This document shows positions 34,001-49,000 of a stretch of DNA of 64,000 bases, piece after piece; the first letter of the stretch is position 1, and every line of letters starts with the position of its first letter. The DNA is taken from assembly GCA_015680685.1 (NCBI GenBank), contig MNCI01004927.1, forward strand, positions 751,491 through 815,490, in the 5' to 3' direction. A program made the translations under genes and the position numbers. Source of the DNA: Gnetum montanum. Its lineage: Eukaryota; Streptophyta; Gnetopsida; Gnetales; Gnetaceae. The notes under the pieces are model-generated. The model was not told the origin of the DNA, did not search any database, and was given only the letters and a program-made list of their open reading frames with translations.

Positions 34001-37000
34001 AAGCACCATCACAAAATGATAAGGAGAGATATAAGAACTAAAATCTACCAAGCTTAAACACCATGATGGATTCCCATGGTGCCAAACTTTAAATCCTTTG
34101 TTATTAAATTTTCCAGCCTCTCATGTTTTTCACCTTGAGAGAAATGTAGGCTTGAACAAAGGACCATTTAACATTGAATTTGGACAGGGTAACTCTTTTA
34201 AAAACCAATCAAAAACTGACCACAAACAGGCCCAACAAAACAGAACATGTGCATATCACTTTCAAGGTACAAAAGATACCAAAAATCATCAATATGCATA
34301 GCTTCTTCTTTTTTTATTTTTAAATAAGTACTCCATGGACCCTTTGGCCATCCAGCTGCCATACACCAAGTCCCTTGAACCCTAAAACATCTTGTAGCCC
34401 ACATACGAAGAACACTAGGGTTGGATAAAATGGTGGGGCCTAACACCATTAAGCACCTCCAAGAACTAAGCCCTTGTAGCCCACACAAGAGATCACCAGC
34501 CTTGGATAAAATGATGGAGGACACATGACTTAAAGAAAATGCTAACTCATAAGCCCAGTACATGCATGCCAAAAATCATATCCATGAACAATGAAAGATT
34601 CCATGTATGACTCACAATTCACAAGAAATCTCAAAATAATTCTCACTTGTCCAAACCAATACAATAACAAATACCTAGTAAATATTTCTGTACAACAAGG
34701 GTTTGGAATACACACCTCTAGAATTTGATCTCAATGTTCATAATGCTATCCCCTCATGGACACTCACTACATGCCTTAAAAATCAATACTTCCTTTCTAG
34801 TAAAAATTTGCACACATGCATTGTTTAAGGCTATGGTTTAATCCACTGAAAAATATTAAAGTTAAACCATGTAAGTCAGCCATACCAAATTCTAATCCAC
34901 AGCGTGGTATATAGTTTCATGTTTATAACCTTGTATTTTAGCAATTATTTCATTCACCACTTCTCCCTACCCTAACCCCAAAACCCAAATATAAACACTC
35001 ATGAATGATGTCAAACATTTATTAACTAGAGGCAAAGGGAGTTCAATTTGCTGTTTTAATAGTAATTTTATAAGGATTGAAAAATTCCTATGGAATCACA
35101 TTTTCAACAACAAAACAAAAGGTTTCTACAAGTATAAAACTGAATTTTTCTTTGTTGCTGCTAATGGGTCTAGGAAGGCCAAGAGCATTGGTGCCTTACA
35201 GAATGGAGATAATCGTATCACAGACATTGAAAACATTGCCAAAGCTATGCAATATTTTTGGGAAAAAATCTGGATGAGAGAAGAATCATCCCCTATCACA
35301 ATTCAAATTCAGAAAGTCTTGACCCCAGCAGATAACCATAGACTGCTCGCTCCTATCTCCAAGGCGGAGGTGTCAAAGGCTATTCCCACTATGAAGCAAA
35401 GTAAAGTCCTGGGCCCCTAATGGGTGGCCGATTGAGTTCTTTAAGGAATACTTTGATTTGATTGGGAACAACATAGTTGATTCCTTTTATCTCATGTTAC
35501 ATTGGGGCCAAGTCAGGAACGAATAAACTGTTCAAGAATCGTCCTGCTCCCCAAGGTCAACAATCCTACAAGGTTGGCTGACTTCAGACCCATTGGTGTG
35601 TGTAACACGCTATCAGAATTTTTGCTAAGGTGTCGGTTCGAAACTTATGCCATCTCTAGTGCAGCTTCAACAGGTATGGGTTTGTTAAGGGCAGGTGCAT
35701 TCAAGATCAGATTCTGCTGGTTCATGAACTTATCCATTCAGCTTCTAAGGCACAATTCCCCATTATGTTCCTTAAACTAGATATTGCCAAAGCATATGAT
35801 ATAGTTAACTAGGACTCACTTGGTGAGATAATGCTACATAAGGGCTTCCACCCTAGATTCATTAATTTATGTCTGCAATGCAACATAGAGGGGCATTTTC
35901 ATTTGATATCAATGATAGGTTATGGGGTTTTTCCTCTTCTCAATGGGCCTCTAACAAGGGGATCCTCTATCCCCATATCTTTTTATCTTGACCATGGACA
36001 CTATGAACTCATACTGCAGATCAAAGGGTCTCAAAGGTCTTGGGGTTGAAGAGGTCACGTGTATTGCTAATCAGTATGCCAATAATATGACCCCCATGAT
36101 GAAGGCGACAATCCCGCAAGTTGAAGCTATAAAAAGGATGTTGGATCAAATGAGTCAAGAGTTGGGTTTGAGCATCAAAGGGGCAAAGTCTGATGCTCAC
36201 TTCATCCAAACTGATGTTGTCATGAAAAGAAAGATATGTGGCACTCTAGGACTTAGGCAACGAAGTCTGCATGATATTTGTCTTGGGATCGCCATGTTTC
36301 CTTAGCATAGAAATGACACATGGGCACTCTAGAGACTCTTCTTCACATTGATCACCAAATGTGCCTCTTCCAACTTAAGACACTCTCCTCTAGTGATCCA
36401 AGTGCTCCTCCTCAATAGAGCTATACACCAAAATATCATCAAAAAAGACAACACAACACTTACTAATCAAATCCTTGAGGGCATCATGCATCAACCTCAT
36501 GAACATGGTAAGAGTATTTGTGAGCCCAAATGGCATCACCAACCACTCAAATTGTATTTATTTAGAAAAGTAGAAAAACTAAGTTTTTATTCGCTGATGA
36601 ATCGAGTGTTACAATGAGCCCTTTTTATACATGAATATGGACACTATTTTTAAAAGGAATAATCAAAAATCCCTAATTATGGAAAAAACAAATCACCATA
36701 AAATCAAGAAATTTGCCTAATATAAAAAGCTAGAATTGGGATGACAACAAATCCCATTAAATTAGGAAACTACCAATAAGAATTACAGCTATAAACAACC
36801 CTTAAAATTTGATCCAGATTTCCATACTCCCCCTCAAGCTAGGTTGTAGATGTTGAGAAGACCAAGCTTGGATCGAAGTACTCCGAACGTAGTTCTAGAA
36901 AGAGCCTTGGTTACGATGCCAGCTACTTGATTTGTGGTAGGAACATAGTCAATTGAGATCATCCCCTCTTCTATCTTTTCTTGATGATGTGTCTATCTAT

Positions 37001-40000
37001 CTCCACATGTTTTGTTCAATCATGATGTACCGAGTTCTTGGTTATGCTAATAGCTACTTGATTGTTGCACAACAATCTGATGGAATTTGTAATTTTGATT
37101 TTGAGCTCATGCAATAGTCTCTTCAGCCATATTCCTTCACATATCCCTTGTGCCATAGCTCTAAATTCTGCCTTAGCGCTACTATGAGCTACTACAAGTT
37201 GTTTCTTGCTCCTCCAAGTGATGATATTTCCAAAGACAAAGGTACAGTATCCTAATGTTGATCTTCTACAGTCTTGAAGCCTACCCAGTCCACATCCATA
37301 AATATCTTGATATCTCTGGTTGATGTCTTCTTGAAGTAGAGACCTTCACCAAGGGCACCTTTTAGATACCTTAGAATTCAAAACACTTTGCTCATGTGTT
37401 CTTCAGTTGGGTTGTTCATGAATTGACTAACAACATTAACTGAAAAAGCAATATCAAGTCTAGTAAGAGAAACAAAAAGAAGTTTCCCAATATTCTCCAA
37501 TACCTCCCCTTGTCCACCGATGGACTTTTTTCATCTGAATCTAACTTGTTTATTAGAGTGTCAGTTACATCCAAGCATTTCAATTTCCTTGAGTAAGTCT
37601 AGAACATATTTACATTGTGAGACTAAAATTCCCATTTTTGATCTTCCTATTTCCATTCTAAGGAAATATCTGAGATTTCCTAAGTCTTTTATCTCAAATT
37701 CTTGAGCAAGGAAGTTCTTCAAGGTGGCTAATTATCTTTCATCATTCCTAGTCAGGATGATATCATCAACATAGACAATAATGATGGATGTTCTACCTTT
37801 AGAAAAGTGCTTGACAAACATAGTATGATCTGTTTGCATTGTGAATAGCCATGTTTCTTTATAGTCTTTGCAAATTGATCAAACCATGCACATGGACATT
37901 GTTTAAGACCATAAAGAGATTTGTTCAGTTTGCATACTTTGTTAACATTTTCTACAAACTTGATACCTAGTGGAATGTCCATGTAAACTTCCTCTTCAAG
38001 ATCTCCATTCAAGAATGCATTTTTTACGTCCAATTGTTGCTTTGATCCATCTTGAAAAACACCTTTTGCCACCTTAGAAACTTTTGGGGCATTTTTCCTA
38101 AAATCATGCAAAAGTAGATGCTGAAGACAAAGAATGGAAAACCGTATTGGTAGGATAGGATTATAAGTGTGGCGGCCACTTAGGCTTAGGCTTAGGCAGA
38201 GGCGCAAGTAGCATGGGTGTGGAAATGTTCTGAACCTTAGGGCTAGGAGGCATTGCAATGTGTCAAGGGTTTTAGCAAAGTTGAGGATGGCAGCCATTGG
38301 AAGACCACATGTACACTTTACTCTCGTAATCATAGCCTTGACGATTGACACGTCAAGATTTGAGCTCTGCTACGAGGCAAATCTTCCACAGGTATAGTTG
38401 TTGCAACAATCAAGATCCATTTGAAATTGTTGCTTCGGAATTCTAGCAAAATCAATGGCGTTAAAGGTGAAAGACAAGGGCCATGCGACAAAGCATTAAA
38501 CCTTTTTTATATTAATCGTGAATGAATTTAAAGGAAAAAGAAAGAAGCAGTTTTATTTCCCGATGCTCAAGGGAAAGAAATAACGTGAACATAAGTTTAT
38601 AGTATGAGCTTAGATAATTTAAATTTAATAAAAGGGAAAAGTGTCATTTAAAAAAAACACACAATAGAGGAGAGAAATTTATGGGATATTTATCCAAGTA
38701 CAGGACATTCGGCTATTATTCCTTTTAGGGAAGTTGTAACTTCCTATGTTGGTTTAACCAACACTTCAAGATATTTGTAGTTTATTTTACTTCTTTTCCA
38801 GCACCAAGGAGACACATACCAAATTTGGCTTAATTTTCTCATAACTTGTTATAGAAGTTATAACTTCCCAAGGAGTTATGAGTAAATGCCTTAAATATTT
38901 GTAACCCACCTTAACTTGTTATGATGAATGCAACTACCCTAAAGCACTATAAAAAGACTTCAAAGGTAGAGTCAAAGAAGTGAGGGAAACTTTTTGGAAA
39001 AAAGAAATTTGAAGATTGCTTGTAAGATGGCTTGCTAAAAACATCATTTTGGCTGCTTTGTTTTAATCTTGTGAGTTCATTCTTTTCTATTTTGTTTTAG
39101 CTGCTTAGCTAGTGGTTTAAGTAGTATCATGCTTGGCATTTAAATTTGGGATTTCTAGATTGCTTTTATAGTTCTTTGTTGCGTGATAGTAGACTCCTAT
39201 TAAGATTTTCCATAGAAGAGCACATGTTGGAAAGCTTCAAGAGTAATTTAATAGAGAAGTTTATTATTATGCAATGTTTAAGGCTACTATTAGGATTTGT
39301 TGTAAGAGAGCCTCTGCTATAAACAAGTCAATTGAGCAATTCAATAGTCTAGAGGGTTCAAAAAAATTGTGGTATTTTGATAGGACTGAAATAGCTTTTT
39401 GATTTTTAAAGTATACCCCTTGGTATTTCAATCAGAAATTGCCAAATCTTTGAAAGCTCTGTTGTATGCAATCGTTGACAACCATTATTTAGCCAAAATA
39501 GAGACTCGTACGTGGTAATTTATGCAGCAATTTTTGGTAGTATAGTAGAATTGTCTTTAAGAAATTGCTTGTTTGAGCCTAGAAAGTTTGAACAATTCAT
39601 AGATATCGAGTTAGGGATAACTTTATTTTGAAGTATTTCCTCATATTAATTTACCTTGCTTAACTATTTGAGATTTTTACACAAATCTGCTTGTTTTTCT
39701 TTCTCTTTCCATTGAATCTTGCTCTATTTCTAATTTTCTTGTGGAACTTTCTCTCCAGGGAAAATTAAGAGTAGATTGGCAGAGTTGTGCTCAAATGGTT
39801 TTTGCAAAATTTTATTTCTTACAAGTAGGTATTATAAGGACCGTATAGACTAAGTGATTAAACAAAATAGAAATCTCCAATAATTCACAGTGTTTTACAA
39901 AGTTGGCCGAATCTCTTTTATGATAGCCAATTAAAGTTTTATATGCAACCCAACTATTTCAACATTCAAAACAGCAAACACATACTCACGTTTAACTAAT

Positions 40001-43000
40001 AAGTATATTTGGAGGTATTTGGGCCTTGGTGTTTCCAGAGACTAGCGAGCACCTAAACTCTATTCAAGGCACTCGTTGGCAGTCATGTCCCAAACGGTCA
40101 CCAACAATTTTTTTGAAGCTAGAAGCAGGGCTGAAAATTTATCCTGTAAGTTCATAAGCTTGATAGTCCTAGCATACAAACAATTATTTATTACTATAAA
40201 GGCTTAAAAATTAAATTCTATTTTCAGTTCATGACCAACAATATTGATAGTTTGAAAGGTTTCGAACGTTCAAAGGAAGTTCTTGATTAGAAGACTGATT
40301 CTTCATCAGAAGAAGAACAAAAGAAGATTTTTGAGTTTGGAACAAGTAGTGGATTAAAGACTAGAAGGTTGAGAAGATCACCCATTCTATCTAGTTTGTT
40401 AGTTTATAAGAGAAAATCTAAGAAGTATAAGAGTTCAATAATCCAAAGGAATAAGATGGCAAATCCTTGGCAAAGAGTCACACCATTAGGATTTCAAAAC
40501 TACAATGATATTCCTTAGTTTATAAATATTTTCCTAAGAATTTTATTCCTAGAAAAGCTTACTTAGCTGAAGAGTATATTCACATGTTTGAGTTAGCTTT
40601 AGCTCATGCAAATGTTCAACACCAAGATCAAGCTTGTAGATTATTTGTAGCAAATCTAAGGGATATGGCTCAGATTTGGTATTTAAGCTTGCAAAGCAAC
40701 AATATCACAAGTTGGGATGATATGAAAAGTCTTTTCTTAGCCTAGTTTGGTCATCAATTAGATCAACAGCAACTGTATTATGGGCTAATACAAGCTAAGC
40801 AAGGAGTCAGAATCAATTAGAGATTTTAACATCAAATTTCAACAAATTTGTGAGCTCTATCAAGGACAATATAGACCATCAAATGAAATGCTTAGAAAAA
40901 CTTATCTTAAGGCTGTCAACCCCAACATTTCAATTTGGTTAAGGAGAACTTCGAGCTTAACTACACTAAATGACTACTTTAGTGAAGCTATACAATTAGA
41001 AAAATAGTTGAACTTGAATCTTAAAGAGATTGTTACAACTCAAAAGAGAGAAGAAAAAGTTATGATTTCTATGCAAGATTTTGCTCAATTTGAAGCATTA
41101 CCAAGTCCATCTCATATTAAGATAGAGCAAGAGCCTAAAAGAAGAGAATTTGAAAAAGGATAATTAATGCAAGATATGTCCAACAAAATAGTGAAACTAG
41201 AAAAAGCTTTGGCATGAGTTAATATCAAAGAGGAAAAGAAAAATAGAAAACATAAATATCAAGACACTAAGTTAGTAGAAGATGAGGATGATAGTGATCT
41301 TGCTGTGTCCAACTCCCTTGATATTGAATCTAATAATGAGCTATCTAGTGTTCATTTTGCAAGCAAATCTTCTAATTCTAGGTCTAGTGATACTTCTTCT
41401 CTATCAAGTTCTAAAGAAGATATATCCTCAAATGAGGAGTGTAATAACAATGAGGAAAATGAATATAAGCTAAGATCAAAAGAAAGATTGACTACTTCTA
41501 GACCTCCAAACGTCATTACTGATCCATCTACTAAGAGAAAGGCTTTTGAGCCAAGTAGAAGAGAGAAAAATAAGAGTAAAGAGGATCAAGTAGAACAAAG
41601 TACTCCAAATCAGTCTTTCAATAAATGGATAAAGAAACCAAGCTTTATTGGAGATGGAGGATATGATTTGATTGAAGATCTTAAACATGTCAAGGCCAAT
41701 ATTAGCATATATCAATTACTACAAATAGGATATCAACAAAGAAAGGCTTTAGAGTTCATTAAAGGAAAAAGCAAGGTTAGAGAATCAAAGTTAAGTTATG
41801 TAAAAATCAAAGGCCAGTTATGATTGTATTCTTGATAAAGAAGCTTCTCCTTTTCTTTTGACAATGAAGTTAAAGGATAAATATTTGCACAATTGTTTGG
41901 TTGATTATGGAGCCACATCTACTATAATGTCATTGTCATTGTCTATATGTAAGAAACTTGGTTTGATTCTTGAAAAATCAAATAAAAAGATTGTTCAAAT
42001 GGACAAGAGCAAAGTGAAGATTGTGGGTCAATTACCGAATGTTCTATTAGAAATCACTTCTGAACCTCGTGTTAAAAGTAGAGTAATTATTCAAGTGGCA
42101 AATATACTAGACTCACATAGCCTCTTAGTGAGTAGAAGTTGGAGTAAGAATTTCTTAGGTTACATAACAGATTATTCGCACATGTGGCTACCTTGGAAAG
42201 GAGAACTACACCAAATATGTGTATAGTGAACCTTTGATCATTGATAATATTACTTCAAATGGGAAAGGTAAAATTGTTGAAACAAAGACTTTCGAAACCA
42301 AAATTTGTACACTCCAAGAAACTTATAGTTTTAAAAAAGAAGAATCCAAAGATGAGAATAAATGGAAATTGTACTTTAATGGCTAATGTAATTCTAAAGG
42401 TGCAGGAGCTGGGATAGTTATAGTAAGAAATGATTCACCAGAAATTCTAAAGGTGATTCATTTATCTTTTCCTTGTACTAACAACAAGATCAAATATGAA
42501 GCTTTGTGTACTGGTATTAGAACAACTTTGGAAAAAGCAATCAAGGTAATCATTATAAAAGAAGATTCAAGATTAGTTTGTGAACAAGTTAAAGGTAACG
42601 GGATAGTGAAAAGCTCATTTTTACGACCTTATAAACAACTTGTTTGCAAAATGTTAGAATAGTTTCAGCACTACCAGATAGAACATATAGGTAGAGAAGA
42701 TAATTATATAGCAAATGACTTAGCAAAAGTAGCTTCAACATTAGACATGTGAAAGATAGAAGGATATGGGCATGCAATGATTGAAGAAGAACATCAACCA
42801 TCCGTACTAGATAACATAAAATATTTACAAGTATTTGAAGATGATGATCAAGTACTTAGGTTCATGAGAAAGAAACAAGAATTCGAAGGTCAAGTTATAC
42901 TTGAGACAATGTCAAAATCTAAGGCAAATTTCATTCCGAAAAGGATAATTGATTATGAACATGAGTTTGAGAAAAATTTGTTTACCAGAAAAGAAATAAA

Positions 43001-46000
43001 AAATCTTGATGATCAAGCTTTTGAAGAAGTAAATCTTGAATCTAATGAGATGCCAAAGATGTTAAATATCACAAAAGAAAAGAATTCAGTTTTCAAGCAA
43101 AACTTGTTATCACTCCTAAAAAAATAATTTGGACAATTTTGCTTGGTCTTATGATGATCTTAAAGCTTTTAGACCAGATGTGATGACACATAAGATTCCT
43201 TTAATAAAAGGTTGTAAAATCGTTAAGCAAAAACAAAGAAAATTCAATCCATCATTTGAACTAGCTATGGAAGCCGAGATCAAGAAGTTATTACAAGCCC
43301 GAATCATATATCCAGTTTGATATTTGACATGGCTTGCTAACATTGTTCTAGTAAAAAAGAATAATGGAGAAATTAGGCTTTGTGTAGACTTCAAGAATTT
43401 GAATGAAGCTTCAGAAAAGGATAAGTATCCACTTCCTAGAGTTGATGCGATGTTGATCAAAGTATTAGATTGTCAAGTATATTCTTTTTTAGATGGTTTT
43501 TCAGGCTATAATTAGATCATGGTAGATAAAAATGATAGATATACGACAACATTTATCACCAAATGGGGAACTTTCACTTACCAAAGAATGTCATTTGGAT
43601 TGTCAAATGCTAGAGCTACTTTTCAAAGCAATGGATTTAGCCTTTAAAGGTTTAATAGGTAAATTTGTTATGGTTTATTTGGATGATATTACCATATTCT
43701 CAAAAAGAAAGCAAGATCATATTGGTAATTTTCAACAAGTTTTTGACACATGTCATGAGTATGGTATTTCATTAAACTTTAAGAAGTGTATCTTTGGAGT
43801 TAAATCCGGGAGTTTACTAGGTCATGTGATCTGTCAAGAAGGAACTACTATAGATAATTCTTGAGTCCAAGTAGTACAGAATATCAAGCATCCTACAAGT
43901 AAAAAATCTCTTAGATCTTTCTTTGGAAAGATAAATTTCGTTAAGAAATTTATCCTTGGATTCACCAAAATTACTAAACCTTTGATACATATGCTAAAGA
44001 AAGACATCCAAGTAGAAAAAACACCAGCATTAGAGAAAGCTTTAGCAGAAATTATAAGGGCAATTCAAAGGACTCCATATTTGATCAAGCCTAAATTAAA
44101 GGAAGATTTTTGGTTATATGCTTTTGCTTCCAATGATTTCGTTGCTATTGTCTTAACTCAAAAAAATGAAGGTCAAGATGAACCATATGGATTTTTTGGG
44201 TATCAGTTGAAAGGTTCTGAACTAAATTATTCGAACTTCGAAAAACAAGCATTCACAGTCATTAATGCACTTCAGCATTTTAAATATTATCTGGAAAGTT
44301 CATTAGTTCATATTATGCTAATCAAATCTACAGTCAAACAATTCTTAGCACAAAATGAAATTGGATTTAAAAGAGGAAAGTGGCTTATAAAGCTTCAATG
44401 TTTCAGATTTTCAATGTTTCAGATTTTCATTGGAAATATGCAAAATGGTTAAGGGAATGGGATTAGCCAAGTTAATGGCTAGAGAAAATGAAGTATGTGC
44501 ACTTGATACTTGTGAAGGAAATTGGTATGACAAAATTTTAAAGTTCTTTAATATAAGAAAAGTCCCAAATAATTTAACTACAAGTCAAAAAGAGCTTTCT
44601 TCAAGAAGGCACGTAAATTTGTGGTTAGAGATGGTATATTATATAGAAAGGATTTTAGAGGGGTTTTGTTGGAATGCATTCATAATGATCAAATTGGTCC
44701 CATCTTAGAATGATTCCACAATCATTCTAATTTATTTTATCAATTCCCTAAATCAACTATGCAACATATACTTCGATACGGATATTATTGGCCTAGTATG
44801 TATCAAGATATTACTTTGAAAATTCAAAGATGTTATAAATGTCAAATCCATGAACCAAAAATCAAAAAGGCTAGAGCTCCCTTAAAACCAATAGTTGTGG
44901 ATAGACCATTTCAGCAATGGGGTTTGGATTTTATTGGTACAATTACTCCTTTGAGAGCTGGGCATAAGTTTATTCTCACAGCTACTACTTACTTCACCAA
45001 ATGGTCTGAAGCAAAAGCTCTAAAAAGAAGTTCAGCAATAGATTTAATCAAGTTTTTGGGAGATCAAATCTTAAGTCATTTTGGTCTACCCGAAGTATTA
45101 GTATCTGATAATGGATCTGCTTTTTAGTCTAAAGAATTCATAACATGGGCATCAAAAAAATTCATTTTCATATTTTCTTCTTCTAATTATTATCCTCAAG
45201 GAAATGGCTTTGCTGAATCTAAAAATAAAAAGCTTATTTCCTATATTAAGAAATCGATGGATGGAAATTCAAGAAATTGGATTGATTATCTACAATCTAC
45301 ATTATGGATGGATCTTATTAGTTTTAAAAAGGCTATTGGAACATCACCTTATAATTTAGTCTATGGTTTGCCTGCAAGAATTACAAACAAGACTATAACT
45401 TCAACTTCAGATTTTGTACAAAGGTATAGTGAGAAATTTGATAATCAAAAATTGGTACCCTTACATGATTTGGTACCTCCTCAAGCTCAAAATGCTTGTC
45501 AAGTGCCTTCAACCAACTTGCAAAAGCATTGGTGCCATCTACACCATTGAAAGTTTTTAATTCCACATAAGGAAGTCTTGCAGCATTTCTAAATGCTCTA
45601 GCAAGTCTTGCTTCATCTTCATTGTCCAATTTTTCACGAGAAGAAGAAGATGTCTATGATGGGGCTCTTTAAGTTTTGACATAAGGATTTCAATTCCCTC
45701 CTCTAGAATCCTGAGCTAATGGGTTCTCACACTCCCATAGCTGAAATGTTCTTCCTCCTCATCTACTCCCTCTCTTCCAGGCTGAGAAACTTATTCATCA
45801 CTATTTGAGTGAGAATGCTCATCATCGCCATGAGTCTAAATACAACTAGTACCTACATTCCTATCTACCTTAGCACAGATCTCATCCAATCGTTTGACCA
45901 TCAGCTGAAAGGTAGATTTCATGCTCTCCATGTCTTTGTTTAGGGCTTGAAAGTTCTTCTTCTTAGAAGCCATTTGAAACAGATACAAGAATCCACAACC

Positions 46001-49000
46001 AAATTCTGAACAACAAAAAACATAACGCTCTAATACCAATCCTGGAGAAGGGTCACTCCAAATTGCTTTAACCCTTCAAAACACACCGAATCTAAATATT
46101 ATGCAAGACAATTCAATTTTTGGAAAACAAGAAAGCTAGCTATCTTTTATTAAAACTAGAAAAAGATTACAAATACAATGGAACCACAATCCCATAGAAC
46201 AAATCACTCACACAATGATATTCCAAAGCATGAGGCTCTACAACCACACAAATGATCGACCTCAATGCAAGGCACAACTAATCCAAATCTCTTCCTCACA
46301 CAAAACCAAGATCCAAATACAAAGAGTTATGGCCAATTTCACCACACACGATTGACCACCAAGATGCACACCACTCACATGCAATCTCTCTCCCAACTCT
46401 CTCATCCAAAACATGCAACACAAACTAATATTTATCAAAACACAAAACCAGAAACCTAGGGAAATCTTTTCCATATTCATCTTGACATTCCCAGGCATTT
46501 TCCATCTTGGAACTACCACATCGAAACTTTCCACAGCCAAACGAGATGTCTACAGGCTTCACAAGACATCTCCCTGTCAAACCCATCATTCAGGCAAGAT
46601 CCTACATGCAAGGCAAAATGTCTCCTTTGGAGACAAGACATCTCTTCTAGGAACAAGATGTGTTTGGCAAGACGTCTACACTACTGGGAAGACGTCTCCT
46701 CTAACATCTTAGCTCTCAGGCAAGACATCTCCTAGGTCACCAAGACATCTTATATGACATCTCAGCTCTCAAGCGAGACATCTACAAAGGTCCAAGATGT
46801 CTCACAAACTGCCTGAAACATTCATTTTTCTGCCTGTAGGACTGAAAAGGGGTTCAGAAGAGGTATCCCTACACCAAAAGCCTTATTACACTTCCAAGAA
46901 TCTTTCCTTTCCCGTATGAAGTGTCAATTTTGCCATTATCACAAAGGTCTTGCTCTTAGGTTTTGTGGGTTTTCTGTCACTGGGTATGAGCAAAAGGTGG
47001 GCCACAAGTTTCAATTTTTGAGTCATGGGTTGATGGATGTGTCTGGGAGTTGCTTCCCCCTAATCTTGACTCTAATCAGCTGTATCTAGGGTTTCTCCCC
47101 TCTGATTTTCTCTCGTTGTGACAGGGGATTCCTCACCCCTTGGTTTATTTTCTTGTAACTTCTGTTTTTCCCCTGTAATATATTGTGCCTGGCCTTTTCT
47201 ATTAAAAAAGAAAAAAAGAAAATTGGATCATTGCTTATCAATTACATGAGGTCCTTGTTAGAGACATGGATGCTGAATAGCATCAGTTAGCACTCTCATT
47301 ATTTACTGCAATGATGTACAATTACGTCATGTAAATCTTTTCACACATGAGAAAATTATCAGTTATTTAAATAAAAACCTTGAAAGCAAGGAAGCAGTAA
47401 CATGCTGCAAATGTGATTCTTATGTCACAAAGATACAGAGTGATTTCCATCTATCATTTGGTTATACCAATTAATGATGGCCAACTCTAATAAGAAAATT
47501 CTGAATCCTAGGTAAACTAATGATTAAAAGCAAGTTCAATGTTCTGAAATTTAATGTCTGCTACAGTCAAAGATGCCATTGAAGATGATTATAAATGCAC
47601 GATGTCTTCCTATCTCACATGGACCAATTTTGTGTCCTGCAGTGCCGAAAAGAACCTATTTATACATAAACATTTCTTACATGGCTGGACCTAAACATAT
47701 GTCAGATTTTGTAATGAACTTATCAACAAGTCATATATAAAGAATTGAAGTTAATTCATCTATAAAAAATTATCTAAATTATATTTCACATGATGCTATA
47801 AAATTTATTTCTTGCCAAATATTTACAAAATACTTTGAAATTGGAATACAAGAGAACTATTTGGAGAACACAAACATAAAACAAAATTACCTTGTCCCTA
47901 GTGTCAGGAATACTTGCATAGACATCACCAACTAAAGTGAGGGCCTTTGCTGAATGAGGCATTGCTTTTATACCCTCCCGTGCAGCCTGCAATGCCTCCT
48001 TTGCCTTTCCAAGTGCCAAATTTCCACGGACAAGACCTGCATGAGTAAATGATAACTATTTAGAGGTATCAAAAAACAATCATTGGTGCTATGATGGGGC
48101 AACAACATTTAACGCAGAGAATGACAAAGTGGTATGGAGGTCGCCCCCTAGATACACCTCATGAGGAATAAATATCAGCAATGGACAGATACTCGTGGGG
48201 ATTCTGTCCTGTGAAGTGCCATCTGTCAGCACGCTTTGATGATGAACCAATGTGCTTTGCAAGACATGCCACTACGTTTACTCATTAACCATCGATATCT
48301 GGCTGTTTCGGCATGGGCCACTATCTAGAAGGGACGCATGCTGGAAAAACTTAAGACCTTTCTCTAGCTTATTAATCATATGGCAATCCTAGTGCATGTG
48401 CTGCTATGATGAAGGGGCTTAGACATTGAGGACATGTGTCCATCATGCACATGGGAGGCGGAGATGTGGGATCATCTCGCTTATGAGTGTCCTTTTAGCC
48501 GGGCAACGTGGCTAGCGACTAGGTTACCTCCCCCCATTATTTTTAGCAGAGATTCTCAAGCTACCGCCATTCTCTGGTGTTTATGGCATGCACGCAATAG
48601 GTTGATTTTTCAAGAGGTGCCACTTCCTCAGCATGCATAGATTGCCGCAAAGGGAAGCTTCTACCACGATGGGGGCAACACCGACATTTGAGCCATCCTG
48701 TCAACAATACCAGGAGAGAACCGAGTTGTGGGACCTGGTGTGCTATGTGGGGTGGGAGTCTCTGATTCCCAAGCTGGTGAGGGATCCGGCTCTGCCAAAT
48801 GGTGAATTTTTTACCAATTGACATGACACTTTGACAACCTTTTGTGGGGTCAAGATCGACCTCACTGAAGAGGCTTTGACGAGGGCTTTAGATGTGCTTG
48901 CGATGGAGGAAGAAATTTGTCCTGTTACTAGAGGAATACATACACTCGAAGTTTCTTTACAGGGCATATCCCGAGAACTACCAGTAGTCAGGTGCTAGGG

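Larger units (their letters stand above)
38747..45480 (+). mobile_element. Tat-B: second Tat-type Ty3/gypsy element, 3' truncated
   Basis: A probable 5' LTR is followed by gag, protease, archaeal-type RNase H, RT, RNase H and integrase, all plus strand, and the element breaks off inside the integrase C-terminal region at about 45,480. No 3' LTR remains. It is AT-rich, unlike Tat-A, and its domain order places the archaeal-type RNase H before the RT. It lies antisense to APC7. Stops are fewer than in Tat-A, and the RT and integrase catalytic residues survive. Confidence 0.75.

Noticed and set aside
34198-34572. Minus-strand frame of 124 codons in the APC7 intron
   Set aside because: It overlaps a direct repeat, has no known domain and no splice signals, and sits in otherwise non-coding intron DNA.
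38160-38200. TTAGGC units resembling a telomere repeat
   Set aside because: Only about three units, and TTAGGC is not the usual plant telomere sequence. Chance.
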